Assembly (NCBI GenBank): GCA_936941155.1
Contig: CAKZJE010000111.1
Location: 1-61,813 of the forward strand
Source of the DNA: an uncultured Methylomonas sp.
GTDB lineage: Bacteria > Pseudomonadota > Gammaproteobacteria > Methylococcales > Methylomonadaceae
Length of the DNA: 61,813 nt
Reading direction: 5' to 3'
In this document: positions 34,019-43,783 of the stretch, in pieces
Layout of the letters: each line of letters opens with the position of its first letter
Position numbering within the stretch: the stretch's first letter is position 1
Translations under genes and position numbers: made by a program
The notes under the pieces: generated by a model
What the model was told of the DNA's origin: nothing
The model's database searches: none
The model's input: the letters and a program-made list of their open reading frames with translations, nothing else

Positions 34019-34849
34019 GTGAAAATTAAGTTTACAAAAATGCAGGGTTTGGGCAACGATTTTGTCGTAATTGATGCTATTTCTCAGACGATAAGCTTAA
34101 CAGCGGAACAAATACGCTTTATTGCCAATCGTCATTTTGGAGTAGGTTGCGATCAGCTGTTATTAGTAGAAAAACCTATGAGTCAGAATGCTGATTTTAA
34201 ATATCGCATTTTCAATGCAGATGGCAGCGAAGTCGCACAATGTGGCAATGGCGCACGTTGTTTTGCCCGTTTTGTAAGCGATAAAAATCTAACTCAAAAA
34301 AATGAAATTTGTGTGGATACTGACAGTGGACAATTGGTATTAAATTTGGATGCGGATGGTTTAATTACCGTGAATATGGGCATTCCACGTCATTCTCCTG
34401 TGCAAATTCCATTGCAAGCGATTAGCGAAGAAAAACTTTATACGTTGAATATTGATGGAATTGACGCGACTTTTGCAGCGGTTTCGATGGGTAATCCTCA
34501 TGCAGTTCTGGTTGTGTCAGATGTTGCAGCTGCTCCTGTCAATGATTTAGGAGCAAAATTAGAATCCCATGCTTTTTTTCCGCAACGCGCAAATATTGGC
34601 TTTATGCAAATTGTGGATAGAAAGACCATTAAACTGCGTGTCTTTGAACGTGGAGCAGGCGAAACGATGGCATGTGGCAGTGGTGCGTGTGCGGCAGTGG
34701 TCACAGGAATAGAACGCGGATTGTTAGATGAAAATGTAAAAGTTAGTTTGCCGGGCGGTGAGTTGAAGATTCACTGGCAAGGCAGAGGTTTTGCAGTGTT
34801 TATGACAGGTGCGGCAGAGTCCGTTTTTGAGGGTACTATTGATTTATGA
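34019..34849 (+). CDS. dapF: Diaminopimelate epimerase
   Basis: Interconverts LL- and meso-diaminopimelate. 276 residues from a GTG start with GACGAGG upstream. The two catalytic cysteines are Cys75 in AQCGNGARC and Cys219 in MACGSGACAA. Its stop overlaps the DUF484 start by 4 bases. Confidence 0.97.
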   Translation: MKIKFTKMQGLGNDFVVIDAISQTISLTAEQIRFIANRHFGVGCDQLLLVEKPMSQNADFKYRIFNADGSEVAQCGNGARCFARFVSDKNLTQKNEICVDTDSGQLVLNLDADGLITVNMGIPRHSPVQIPLQAISEEKLYTLNIDGIDATFAAVSMGNPHAVLVVSDVAAAPVNDLGAKLESHAFFPQRANIGFMQIVDRKTIKLRVFERGAGETMACGSGACAAVVTGIERGLLDENVKVSLPGGELKIHWQGRGFAVFMTGAAESVFEGTIDL

Positions 34850-35523
34850 TGGAAGCAGATGAGTTAAACCCAGAGCATGTTGCTCACTATTTGCAAACAC
34901 ACCCCGATTTTTTTAATTATTACGATGAGTTACTAGAATCTTTAACGCTGGTGCAACCGACTCGCGGCAATGTCGTGTCTTTAGTTGCAAAACAGTTGGA
35001 AAACTTTAAAAACAAGCAAAGCAAACTAGAAAGCCAATTGCACTACTTAGTGAAAATAGCCACTGAAAATGACCTTTGCGCAAGTAGAATGCACCAATTA
35101 ACGTTGGTTTTGCTCAGCTCCACAAATCTTGAATCTGCAATTCATAGTTTAAAAAAAGTATTATCCGAATGTTTTTTAATTGATTTTTTCGCACTTAAAA
35201 TTATGCAGGAAAACAGTAATGTTGAGGTCAATGAGTTTTTTATTGCTCCCGGAGACAAAAACATTGCTTGTTTAACTGTTGAGTTCATTCATAAAAAACC
35301 CCGCTGTGGACGTTTGAATGTTGTGCAAAATAAATTTTTATTTGCAGAACATGCTCCAGACGTAAAATCTTGTGCCATCATCCCGATTCTACTCCCTAAT
35401 CTTCGAGCTTTACTTGTCATAGGGAGTCGCGACGAAAATCGTTTTCACTACAGCATGGGCAATTTGTTTTTAACGCAATTAAGTGAAATAGTGGCATGTC
35501 GCTTTGCAACACTTTTAAATTAG
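34846..35523 (+). CDS. DUF484 family protein
   Basis: 225 residues. It opens MMEADELNPEHVAHYLQTHPDFFNYYDELLESL, followed by a coiled-coil SLVAKQLENFKNKQSKLESQLHYLV and a GAF-like C-terminal half with CAIIPILLPNLRALLVIGSRDENRF. This is the gammaproteobacterial DUF484 family, which commonly follows dapF and precedes xerC; xerC is not next here. Function unknown. Confidence 0.93.
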   Translation: MMEADELNPEHVAHYLQTHPDFFNYYDELLESLTLVQPTRGNVVSLVAKQLENFKNKQSKLESQLHYLVKIATENDLCASRMHQLTLVLLSSTNLESAIHSLKKVLSECFLIDFFALKIMQENSNVEVNEFFIAPGDKNIACLTVEFIHKKPRCGRLNVVQNKFLFAEHAPDVKSCAIIPILLPNLRALLVIGSRDENRFHYSMGNLFLTQLSEIVACRFATLLN

Positions 35524-35665
35524 TCAATAACGCTGCATTATTTGCTTGCAATGCACTGAACACTGAAAAGACTTCAAATATCTGCTACTATACCCCATGT
35601 TTTTCATAACACCCCCCACTGTTTTTTTACCGTTTACCTCTTCTTAATTTACAGGATACTAAGAA

Positions 35666-36700
35666 ATGTCAGCTAGCGAATCACTGCAAGACGCAAAGTC
35701 AAAAGGCATACTCTGGAGTTTTGGTATTTTCATTGGCGTAGTTCTTTTTGTTCTCGTTGTCTTAGGTGGATGGTGGGGCATGGAGCCGGGTCTATTTAAT
35801 GTTGAAGAAGAGGCTGTTAAACGATACGCTGACGAAAAATTAACCGAGGGTGATAGCAAAGACTTGCCGATTGGTTATATGTACACCAATACATTGGCGC
35901 ATATGGCAGAAGTATTAATGCACAAAAGTGGCGGCTATATTACTAACGACGTTGCACCTCCCGGATTATTGTTAGACAACATTAAAAACTGGGAATATGG
36001 CGCGTTGATTATGTTGCGTGATGGCTCAACAGCATTAAGAAACCACTTTGCACGAGACCAATCCCAATCTGCGGAAGACCCAGATTTATCAGTTGCAGAG
36101 CCGTATTTCTACTACGAGCGTAATTCATGGGCATTGCCTTCCACAGAATCTGAATATCAAAAAGGGATTGATTCGTTACATGCTTATATGGCACGGCTTA
36201 AATATCCTAAAGGTCAAGCTAATCGTGGGCAGTTTTATTCCCGCGCTGACAACTTATGGCAATACACAGAGGTGGTAATTAAACGTTTAGGCGGTCTATC
36301 AACCCGTCTCTCTGCAAGTAGTGGTCGAAACGCGCTCTTTGCACTCACCGATGCAAAAATGATTTTACTAGATCAATCTAAAGTCCCTGTTGAGCAAACC
36401 CCTTGGCTTGAAATCGACGACGTGTTTTATGAAGCACGCGGTGCAAGTTGGGGATTGTTGCATATTCTAAAAGCCATTAAGCATGATTTTGCGGCTATTT
36501 TGGAAGATAAACGCGCCATGCGAACTGTTGATACTATGATTTACGCAATGGAAAATGCGTTAACTCCAATTCTAAGCCCGATGATTTTAAGCGGTGATGG
36601 ATTTGGCTTGTTTGCTAACTATTCACTCTCAATGGCAAATTACATTGCCAGAGCCAATGCTGCGGCATTAGATTTGCGTGATATTATGAACCGTGGCTAA
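35666..36700 (+). CDS. DUF2333 family membrane-anchored protein
   Basis: 344 residues with one N-terminal membrane helix (about 15-38, FGIFIGVVLFVLVVLGGWWG), a periplasmic helical body with IGYMYTNTLAHMAEVLMHKSGGYITNDVAPPG, and the C-terminal FGLFANYSLSMANYIARANAA. These are characteristic of DUF2333. Family function unknown. The next gene overlaps its end, or starts 1 bp after it if ATG is used. Confidence 0.9.
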   Translation: MSASESLQDAKSKGILWSFGIFIGVVLFVLVVLGGWWGMEPGLFNVEEEAVKRYADEKLTEGDSKDLPIGYMYTNTLAHMAEVLMHKSGGYITNDVAPPGLLLDNIKNWEYGALIMLRDGSTALRNHFARDQSQSAEDPDLSVAEPYFYYERNSWALPSTESEYQKGIDSLHAYMARLKYPKGQANRGQFYSRADNLWQYTEVVIKRLGGLSTRLSASSGRNALFALTDAKMILLDQSKVPVEQTPWLEIDDVFYEARGASWGLLHILKAIKHDFAAILEDKRAMRTVDTMIYAMENALTPILSPMILSGDGFGLFANYSLSMANYIARANAAALDLRDIMNRG

Positions 36701-37040
36701 AATGACAATTGAAACACCCTTAATCACAGAAAAAATGAATGATAATTTAAAAAAAACCAGCACTTGGCAAAGAATATTTTTCATGCTGATGCTGGTGGTA
36801 ATTGTCAGCATGGTGAGAACCTTACTTTGGGTGATTATTTTATGGCAAGTGCTTACCACTTTATTAACAGGTGGCAGTAATACAAATATTTTGAGCTTTA
36901 GTCGCAGTCTTTCTGCTTATTTGTATCATCTGACGTTGTACTTAACCTTTAACACAGAAGTTTTACCGTTCCCGTTTTCAAACTGGCAAGAAACAGAACA
37001 GTTTGAATTTTCAGATATTTCCAAAAAAACACCTGATTAA
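36693..37040 (+). CDS. DUF4389 family membrane protein
   Basis: 115 residues from GTG 36693, or 112 from ATG 36702, which would begin just after the DUF2333 stop. Two membrane segments (MLMLVVIVSMVRTLLWVIILW and the SLSAYLYHLTLYLTFNTE region) and the C-terminal PFPFSNW fit DUF4389. Co-transcribed with the DUF2333 gene and dinB, which starts 5 bp later. Confidence 0.85.
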   Translation: MAKMTIETPLITEKMNDNLKKTSTWQRIFFMLMLVVIVSMVRTLLWVIILWQVLTTLLTGGSNTNILSFSRSLSAYLYHLTLYLTFNTEVLPFPFSNWQETEQFEFSDISKKTPD

Positions 37041-37045
37041 GTCCA

Positions 37046-38134
37046 ATGACAACGCAGCGAAAAATCATTCATATTGATATGGATGCTTTTTTTGCTGCGG
37101 TTGAACAACGTGACTTTCCACAATACCGCAATAAAGCCCTCATTGTCGGCGGCAATCCTAACTCGCGCGGCGTAGTCTCAACTTGTAGTTATGAGGCGCG
37201 GCGTTACGGTGTTCATTCTGCCATGCCTTCATCACACGCTTATCGCTTGTGTCCTCACGCTATTTTCGTACCGCCCCGTTTTGATGCTTATCGAGAAGCA
37301 TCGCAGAGTATCCGTAAAATTTTTGCCCAATATACCAGCATTATCGAACCCTTATCATTGGACGAGGCTTATTTGGATGTGAGTGAGGTTGGATTGTGCA
37401 AAGGCTCTGCGATTTTGATGGCTCAGGAAATCAAAGCAAAAATCAAACAGCAAACGCAACTCACGGCTTCTGCGGGAGTGTCTTATAATAAATTTTTGGC
37501 AAAAATTGCCTCGGACATGGATAAACCGGATGGTTTGTATTTAATTAGTCCAGAGCAAGGCGCGGAATTTTCAGCAAATTTACCTATCCATAAATTTCAC
37601 GGGATAGGAAAAGTAACGTGTAAAAAAATGCAGGCATTAGGAATAGAAACTGGGCGGGATTTACAGCAATATTCGCAACTGATATTGCGTCAGTATTTCG
37701 GCAAAGCAGGTGATTATTATTTCAATATTTGTCGCGGTATTGATTTACGTCCGGTAAATAGTCAGCGCGTTAGCCAGTCAATTGGCACAGAAACGACATT
37801 TTCAGAAGATATTAAAGACTTTGATGAAATCATGTTGCAATTGCAACAATTGCTAAAACAGGCGTTAGTACGAGTATCTGATAAAAAACTGACGGCGCGT
37901 ACTTTGACAGTCAAAATTAAATATCATAATTTTGTGCAAGTTACGCGCAGTCGCACGGTTTCTTGCTCTCTTTTGACTGCAACGGACGAGGTTTTAACAT
38001 CGTTATTAGCCGCGTTATTAAAAAACACTGAAGTTGGAGAGCGCAAAATTCGCTTAGTTGGGGTTAATTTATCTTCGTTAGAAAAAACAGCCTATGGCAT
38101 GAACTATCGACAATTAGATTTGTTTGATGTCTAA
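37046..38134 (+). CDS. dinB: DNA polymerase IV (Y family)
   Basis: Error-prone translesion polymerase. 362 residues with metal-binding IHIDMDAFF (Asp11, Asp13) and SLDEAYLDV (Asp106, Glu107). GVSYNKFLAKIASDMDKPDGL is present, as is a perfect C-terminal sliding-clamp motif QLDLF at 356-360. It is the last gene of the DUF2333-DUF4389 run. No LexA-type operator was found at its 5' end. Confidence 0.96.
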   Translation: MTTQRKIIHIDMDAFFAAVEQRDFPQYRNKALIVGGNPNSRGVVSTCSYEARRYGVHSAMPSSHAYRLCPHAIFVPPRFDAYREASQSIRKIFAQYTSIIEPLSLDEAYLDVSEVGLCKGSAILMAQEIKAKIKQQTQLTASAGVSYNKFLAKIASDMDKPDGLYLISPEQGAEFSANLPIHKFHGIGKVTCKKMQALGIETGRDLQQYSQLILRQYFGKAGDYYFNICRGIDLRPVNSQRVSQSIGTETTFSEDIKDFDEIMLQLQQLLKQALVRVSDKKLTARTLTVKIKYHNFVQVTRSRTVSCSLLTATDEVLTSLLAALLKNTEVGERKIRLVGVNLSSLEKTAYGMNYRQLDLFDV

Positions 38135-38491
38135 CACACGTTGTTTTAAGAAGTCCGCATATTAGTGTTGTTAGTATTGTGGTTGATGATAAAATATTAG
38201 ACAGCCGGTTTATTATTCTGCCAATGAGTTTTGGTTAATTAAACCACTCTAGTTTTTAATAGTTTTCTGTTTATTTCACTTATTAGTTTGAATAACAAAT
38301 ACTTAAAAGTTAATAATCTACTGAAGTGCAAACTTAAGCTTGTACTCTTGTTTAGATTTTTATCATGTAACTACTCGGAAGCACTACGACTGCCAGTCCT
38401 TTAAAGGACTGGCTGTCGTGAAAATCGAGCCGAGCAGTTACTTTGTCATGTACTTAAAGAATCTATTTTCTAAAACATTGGGTGTCGTGTG
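38135..38491. other. Intergenic region upstream of giant glycosyltransferase
   Basis: AT-rich with one type A palindrome at 38386-38419. No coding or RNA gene seen. Confidence 0.7.
38386..38419. repeat. Type A palindrome
   Basis: 34 bp, arms ACGACTGCCAGTCCTTT / AAAGGACTGGCTGTCGT with one arm mismatch. Confidence 0.92.
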
Positions 38492-41400
38492 ATGTCAAAC
38501 TACCTTATTAAAATTGCAAAAAACATCAAAAAATTAACCAAACCAGCACGACCTGCAAAGCATGTACAACGAGCGACAATCAGAAACATCAACCTGCCTG
38601 CCAATGATTTACAAGGTTATTTTGACGGAGTGCTTCCCACGGGCGAACTCTATGGTTGGGCATATAACGAATCTGAGCCATTGCAACGCAGCGCGATTTA
38701 CTTTGCATTCAATAACACTGTTTTTGGCACAACCACTGCAAAATTAGAACGCTATGATCTGATTGAGCTTGGAAAATCCGATGGCTGTTGTGCGTTTGTG
38801 TTTGCGCAAATTCCGATTGCAATGCTACAGGAGCTAAAACCGCAAAGCCAAATTCATGCATTTTTCGATTCAGCACTACAAACTGAACTGCTTAATAGTC
38901 CATTGACATTAACCGAAAGCATGGTGCAGCAACTTTATCACTGCGCTCTTAATCCACTGCGTGAAGATTTAAGCCTAAACGAGCAAAAAACGGCCTTGAT
39001 GGAGCTGCTTAATACTGTAAAAACGCTTGATAACACAGAAATCTATCCAAAAATCTTAGTTTTTTGTTGTATTTTGTTACAAGCAGGACAGTCTTTTTGG
39101 CTACAGCAGCAGCTAACCTTTAATTTATTTCAAACCCGTCATACTGAAGGTTTAGCTGTATTTGAACTGGTTTTATTAAAAGCTATTGCCAGCCACGCTA
39201 ATAACAGCTTGTCTTCAGATGATCTGCAATGGCTTGAAACTGAGTTGTATGCACAGTTGCACTGCGAACACACGGCACAAGAACAAGCGCGTTCTCTTTA
39301 TCACGCTTATCTGTATCCGGTTATTACCCACAGCTATCGTTATAGTCACCTGTTGTTAAACAATCGCAACTTAGCTGGGGAATTATCAGCGCGGTTTTTG
39401 TATTTATTAGGCATTATCCTGTTAAATCTTTATCGAGATTATTCTTTAGCGGCAAATATCTTTGATTTTGTCCGCTGTAATACTGATTTTTCTGAGCAAA
39501 CTTTGCTATTGGAGTATTGTGGTAAAACGAATCGCTTATTAGAGAGAAATTTTGAGGCGATGCAGGATTTCAGCGCGGCAATTCGAGCGAATAGCCAATC
39601 TGCGGTGGTTTATCAAGAAACTGCCGCGCTCACCCAGATATTATGTGAAGGAAATATCCAATTATTACGCCAATCATTGCCGCGCGTTTTAGAGCTGCTG
39701 TTGAAAAGTTTTCAATTAAACTCACAAAAAAGTGGCAAATTGCAACAGCTTGCCGATAGTTTTTTACGGCAATTTTTTCAAAGCAGCATTGCGCATACAG
39801 AATCATTGGCAAAAAAAGGTGAGATGGCTACTGCTTTATTGGAACGGCGCAAAGATTTAGCAACTTTGATCAGCGCGGAAGATTCATTGCATGTTTTGAC
39901 TGGACAAGGCTGCTATCAAGGTGCAAAGACCAATCAACAGATAAAACGAGGATTTAGGCATATTCAGTTTGTAGGGTCGAAAGAATTGTGGCAATGCTAT
40001 CAATATCGGGTAGTGCAAAAAATGGAGCAGGCACAAACTTTAGGTTATAAAACAACCTATATAGATACCGATACACTGGATAATGAAAGCTGGAAGCGCG
40101 ATTTAGCTTTTACCGATGTGTTGTATATTTGCCGTGTTCCTGCTGTTTTTACCATTATTAAGCTTATTTCGTATGCACATCAATTACAGATTCCAGTGAT
40201 TTATGACATTGATGACTATTTATTCGATGAACGTTATTTTCCTGCGCCGTTAGAATCTTATGCGGGTACGATTGACCAAAATCTGCATATTCATCTAACG
40301 ATGGATAATCCATTTTTTGAATATGCGTTGCAACTGGCTGACTTTATTACCTGTTCCACCCCACCTTTGGCAGAGCGCATTTCTGAGGTGGTGAGTGCTG
40401 ATAAAACAGTGGTTGTGCATCCTAATTTGCTCAGTCCCACACTTTATCAAGTAGCACGACACGCTAAAAAGATTAAACAGAACAGTAAAAACCTGCAAAT
40501 TTTTTATGGCAGTGCCACCAAAGCGCATAAACAAGTGATTTATGAAGTGTTTGGCCCGGCTTTGTTAACGATATTGCAGCGTTATCCGCAGGTAAGTTTT
40601 ATGGCGTTTGGCTATTTTCAGTTGCCAGATGAGTTAGAACCTTATGCGGATAGAATTGAGTTTAGAGCACCGGCCGACCGTGATTATTATTTGCAACAGC
40701 TGAGTGCTGCCGATATTAATATTGCAGCACTGGAGCAAGACCCATTTACCGATTGTAAAAGTGAAATTAAATGGTTGGAAGCGGCAGTGTTTGGCATTCC
40801 TAGTATTGTTACGCCTACGGCAACTTATAAGGCGGTCGTAGAAGCAGAAAAACATATCTTGTTCGCAAGTAATGCTGGCGAATGGACAGCACAACTGATT
40901 CGCCTGATTGAGTCCGCGCCGCTTCGACATAGCTTAGGCGAGAATGCCCGCAAACTTGCTTTGGAGTCCTATGACCCTGCGGTTGGGGCAAAAATTCTTG
41001 AAACGAATTTAACGCAAACTTTGGGATTAACTGCGACCGCTGTTGCCATAGTAAAACCACGCCTGCTTTATGTGAATGTTTGGTTTGCACCGCAAGCTGT
41101 TGGTGGCGCAACCCGCGTGTTTGAATCGCATCTGCAATATTTGCTGAATCATTATGCAGAAGATTATGAGCTTTATGTCTTAACCAGCCAAATTAATCCC
41201 GAATCTGATGTCCCCTATTCGGTTGAACAATTTCTTTATGGTTCAGTCTTGGTGACGCGCTTGAATGTACCGTTGCGGGATTGGTCAGAAACGTATGATG
41301 AGATGGTTGAAATGTTTTGCGAAGAGTTTTACCGCAATTATGGCTTTGATTTAATTCACTTTCATGCCTTACCAATTATGACTGCCTCAGTCGTGGATGC

Positions 41401-42229
41401 GGCGCGAAAATTAAACATCCCTTATCTGATTACTCTGCATGATGGCTGGTGGTTATCAACGTATATGTTTTTGGTGACGGAGACTCATGAATTGGTTGAC
41501 TCCACTCAGGCTTTTGCGACACGAGACAGCAACGCCCGACAACAACAGTTATATCAGTGCTTGCAGAATGCTAATGCGGTTTTGGCGGTTTCCAAACAAT
41601 TTCGAGATATTTATCAACGGGCTGGGATTACAAAAACCATTACCAATGAAAACGGCGTGGAGTTGTTTACGGTGTTGCCCAGAACTAAAACAACAAGCAG
41701 CACGGCTGAAAAAGTTCGGGTCGCTCATATTGGTGGAATGAGTTATCACAAGGGCTATGATTTGTTTAAAGAAGCGGTGTCGCAAGGTAATTTTCAGCAT
41801 TTGGAGGTGCATATTATTGATCACAGTCTTGAATCGGGAGAAATATATCAAGCACAATGGGGAAGCACACAGGTTATTTTTCACCCAAAATTTAAACAGT
41901 CAGAGGTTAATGTTTTGTATGCCAGTATAGATGTGTTGGTTGCCCCCTCAATTTGGCCAGAATCTTTTGGCTTGGTCACGCGTGAGGCGGCTTATGCGGG
42001 CGTATGGGTGATTGCGTCTGATCGTGGTGCGGTGGGGGAGTGTGTGGAAGACGGGGTGAATGGTTGGGTGGTTTCTGTGGATAATTGTGTGGCTTTACAG
42101 CAGGCGTTGGGAGAGGTTGACGCTGATCCTTTGCGTTTTCTACAGCCATGCCCACAAAAAACTAGCCGCAGCGTTGCTGATCAAGTCAAAGAATGTGTGC
42201 AGTTATATCAAACAATACTCGCGACATAG
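38492..42229 (+). CDS. Multi-domain protein with two GT4-type glycosyltransferase domains
   Basis: 1245 residues from ATG 38492; a GTG three bases earlier is also possible. Residues about 40-115 (GYFDGVLPTGELYGWAYN) form a small module of the kind appended to glycan-active proteins. Residues about 150-460 are helical and repeat-like. The first GT-B domain (about 490-850) has IQFVGSKELWQCYQYRV, VIYDIDDYLFDERYF and IFYGSATKAHK. The second GT4 domain (about 855-1240) has YVNVWFAPQAVGGATRVFE and the donor-site VAPSIWPESFGLVTREA. It probably extends a cell-surface polysaccharide (inference). The neighbouring FAD enzyme could act on the same product. Confidence 0.85.
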   Translation: MSNYLIKIAKNIKKLTKPARPAKHVQRATIRNINLPANDLQGYFDGVLPTGELYGWAYNESEPLQRSAIYFAFNNTVFGTTTAKLERYDLIELGKSDGCCAFVFAQIPIAMLQELKPQSQIHAFFDSALQTELLNSPLTLTESMVQQLYHCALNPLREDLSLNEQKTALMELLNTVKTLDNTEIYPKILVFCCILLQAGQSFWLQQQLTFNLFQTRHTEGLAVFELVLLKAIASHANNSLSSDDLQWLETELYAQLHCEHTAQEQARSLYHAYLYPVITHSYRYSHLLLNNRNLAGELSARFLYLLGIILLNLYRDYSLAANIFDFVRCNTDFSEQTLLLEYCGKTNRLLERNFEAMQDFSAAIRANSQSAVVYQETAALTQILCEGNIQLLRQSLPRVLELLLKSFQLNSQKSGKLQQLADSFLRQFFQSSIAHTESLAKKGEMATALLERRKDLATLISAEDSLHVLTGQGCYQGAKTNQQIKRGFRHIQFVGSKELWQCYQYRVVQKMEQAQTLGYKTTYIDTDTLDNESWKRDLAFTDVLYICRVPAVFTIIKLISYAHQLQIPVIYDIDDYLFDERYFPAPLESYAGTIDQNLHIHLTMDNPFFEYALQLADFITCSTPPLAERISEVVSADKTVVVHPNLLSPTLYQVARHAKKIKQNSKNLQIFYGSATKAHKQVIYEVFGPALLTILQRYPQVSFMAFGYFQLPDELEPYADRIEFRAPADRDYYLQQLSAADINIAALEQDPFTDCKSEIKWLEAAVFGIPSIVTPTATYKAVVEAEKHILFASNAGEWTAQLIRLIESAPLRHSLGENARKLALESYDPAVGAKILETNLTQTLGLTATAVAIVKPRLLYVNVWFAPQAVGGATRVFESHLQYLLNHYAEDYELYVLTSQINPESDVPYSVEQFLYGSVLVTRLNVPLRDWSETYDEMVEMFCEEFYRNYGFDLIHFHALPIMTASVVDAARKLNIPYLITLHDGWWLSTYMFLVTETHELVDSTQAFATRDSNARQQQLYQCLQNANAVLAVSKQFRDIYQRAGITKTITNENGVELFTVLPRTKTTSSTAEKVRVAHIGGMSYHKGYDLFKEAVSQGNFQHLEVHIIDHSLESGEIYQAQWGSTQVIFHPKFKQSEVNVLYASIDVLVAPSIWPESFGLVTREAAYAGVWVIASDRGAVGECVEDGVNGWVVSVDNCVALQQALGEVDADPLRFLQPCPQKTSRSVADQVKECVQLYQTILAT

Positions 42230-42249
42230 TTAATAAAAAGTCTGAGTAA

Positions 42250-42403
42250 TCAATATGATAGATTACAGGTTGGGTTGGCTTATTGAGTGATAGCGAGATT
42301 AAGAGTAACCCAACATGAAGCGGTGAGATGAACGTTTGTTGGGTTACGCTCTTTTTGCTATGCAAAAAGCAGCTAACCCAACCTTATATCTACATCATAT
42401 TGA
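42250..42403. repeat. AGGTTGGGTTA inverted-repeat element overlapping an oxidoreductase 3' end
   Basis: The arms CAATATGATAGATTACAGG at the left and CCTTATATCTACATCATATTG at the right pair imperfectly. The interior carries the same GGTTGGGTT / GTTGGGTTACGCT / AACCCAACC body as the MITEs at 3179 and 53459, but with different ends. The right arm forms the last codons of the FAD oxidoreductase. Confidence 0.75.
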
Positions 42404-43742
42404 TATTAAATGAATAAAGTTTAACTGTGGGGGCGAGGTATTTGCTCGCTGCAAGAATGCGTTGGGCAGTGTCAATGCCACTTTGCATAGAATGAGGCAT
42501 TAGCATATCGCGCCACTCGCCGTATTTGCCGCAACTATACACGCCGTGTTGCTTCAAATAAGCAAAAATCAGCTCTAAAGCCGCACGAGTTTTATGTCCA
42601 TAAATAATATGCGCATAACGAACATTGTATAGCCATTCAGTTGCGACTTCAGTGGATGATTGCAGGATATTAAGGTGTTTTAACCCCGCATAAATTCGCT
42701 GCCGAACTTCCGTTTCTGTGAGGGGGTAGCGTTGTTCATGATGAGCTACTTCGATGGTTAAACAGCTAAAACCGTCAGGCGCATTGACTTTGGAGTAATG
42801 AGTTGGAATGGAAACCCTATAAAAATCAACATCGCGCTTAGGAATGCGTGCAATAGCCCAAGATTGTGTGGCAGGATGTGCGATGCCTAAATTTAAAATA
42901 TACAGAGAGCTGTAAATAAGCTGTTGTGCTGCTTCAAGAATCGCTTTAGGTGGATTTTTCAAGCGTAAAATAATTTCAGGTAGCGGCAAAGACAACACCA
43001 GATGCTGAAAAAATTCCTGCCGTTGGTTGGCAAAACTTACTTGCTTAGCTTGCAGATCAATTTCGATTAAGCTGTGCTGAAAGTGCAATTGCGCACTAGG
43101 CAAAGTGCTCGCCATAGCTTGAGGTAACGTGTCAATGCCACCAACACTAGGATATTTGAACCGGGTATCATGACCGCCACATGCCACTTGTTTGTGACTG
43201 ATGTTCACCCCAAAAAGTTGCGCTAACGCCGGAGATTGAATGCGGTTAGGCATGGATGCATCAATTTCTGTTAACGCATAACGCAAACGTTTGGCTTCAT
43301 AGCCCTGAAAAAACAAATCAAACAAGGTTTTGCCTGCTTGAGAAAGCAGATGTTGCTGAAAATGACTTGAGGTTGAGGCGGGGGGGGTAAGATTGCGCTG
43401 GGCAATATCCACTAAAACCTGCAAGCGTTGCGTTATCGGCAAGCGATGCAGATAATGCTGAAGCGGTGCCGGAACACTCAGCACTTGCTCGGTATTAAGA
43501 AAAATCGTAGATTCACACAGACATTGTGTAAGTTCCAGATTGAGTGGCTCTAGTATTTTCGGAGTGTTTAACAGAATATGCGGGCCATAATCAAAAATAA
43601 AACCGTCCATGCGTTCACTGCGTGCGAGTCCACCTGCGCCTGATTCTTTCTCAAATGCAACAAATGCGTGTTGATTTTGCTGCAACTCTATTGCACAGGC
43701 TAAGCCGCTAACTCCCAAGCCAACCAAGACTGTTCCAGACAT
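42390..43742 (-). CDS. FAD-dependent amine-oxidase/protoporphyrinogen-oxidase-like protein
   Basis: 450 residues with an N-terminal dinucleotide-binding VGLGVSGLACAIELQQ (7-22) and the FAD motif GAGGLARSERMDGFIFDYGPHILL, typical of the protoporphyrinogen oxidase/UDP-galactopyranose mutase superfamily. CGGHDTRFKYPSVGGIDTLPQAM fits the same group. The C-terminal end (INMM) falls in the right arm of the inverted-repeat element, so the original terminus may have been changed. Convergent with the giant glycosyltransferase, suggesting a role in surface sugars (inference). Exact substrate not assignable. Confidence 0.83.
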   Translation of the reverse strand: MSGTVLVGLGVSGLACAIELQQNQHAFVAFEKESGAGGLARSERMDGFIFDYGPHILLNTPKILEPLNLELTQCLCESTIFLNTEQVLSVPAPLQHYLHRLPITQRLQVLVDIAQRNLTPPASTSSHFQQHLLSQAGKTLFDLFFQGYEAKRLRYALTEIDASMPNRIQSPALAQLFGVNISHKQVACGGHDTRFKYPSVGGIDTLPQAMASTLPSAQLHFQHSLIEIDLQAKQVSFANQRQEFFQHLVLSLPLPEIILRLKNPPKAILEAAQQLIYSSLYILNLGIAHPATQSWAIARIPKRDVDFYRVSIPTHYSKVNAPDGFSCLTIEVAHHEQRYPLTETEVRQRIYAGLKHLNILQSSTEVATEWLYNVRYAHIIYGHKTRAALELIFAYLKQHGVYSCGKYGEWRDMLMPHSMQSGIDTAQRILAASKYLAPTVKLYSFNINMM

Positions 43743-43783
43743 GTTAAGCTCCTGTGTTATTTTATAATATAAGCATTTTCGAT

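Noticed and set aside
37046-37100. LexA box controlling dinB
   Set aside because: I looked for CTG-N10-CAG upstream of dinB and of the DUF2333 gene and found no convincing match.
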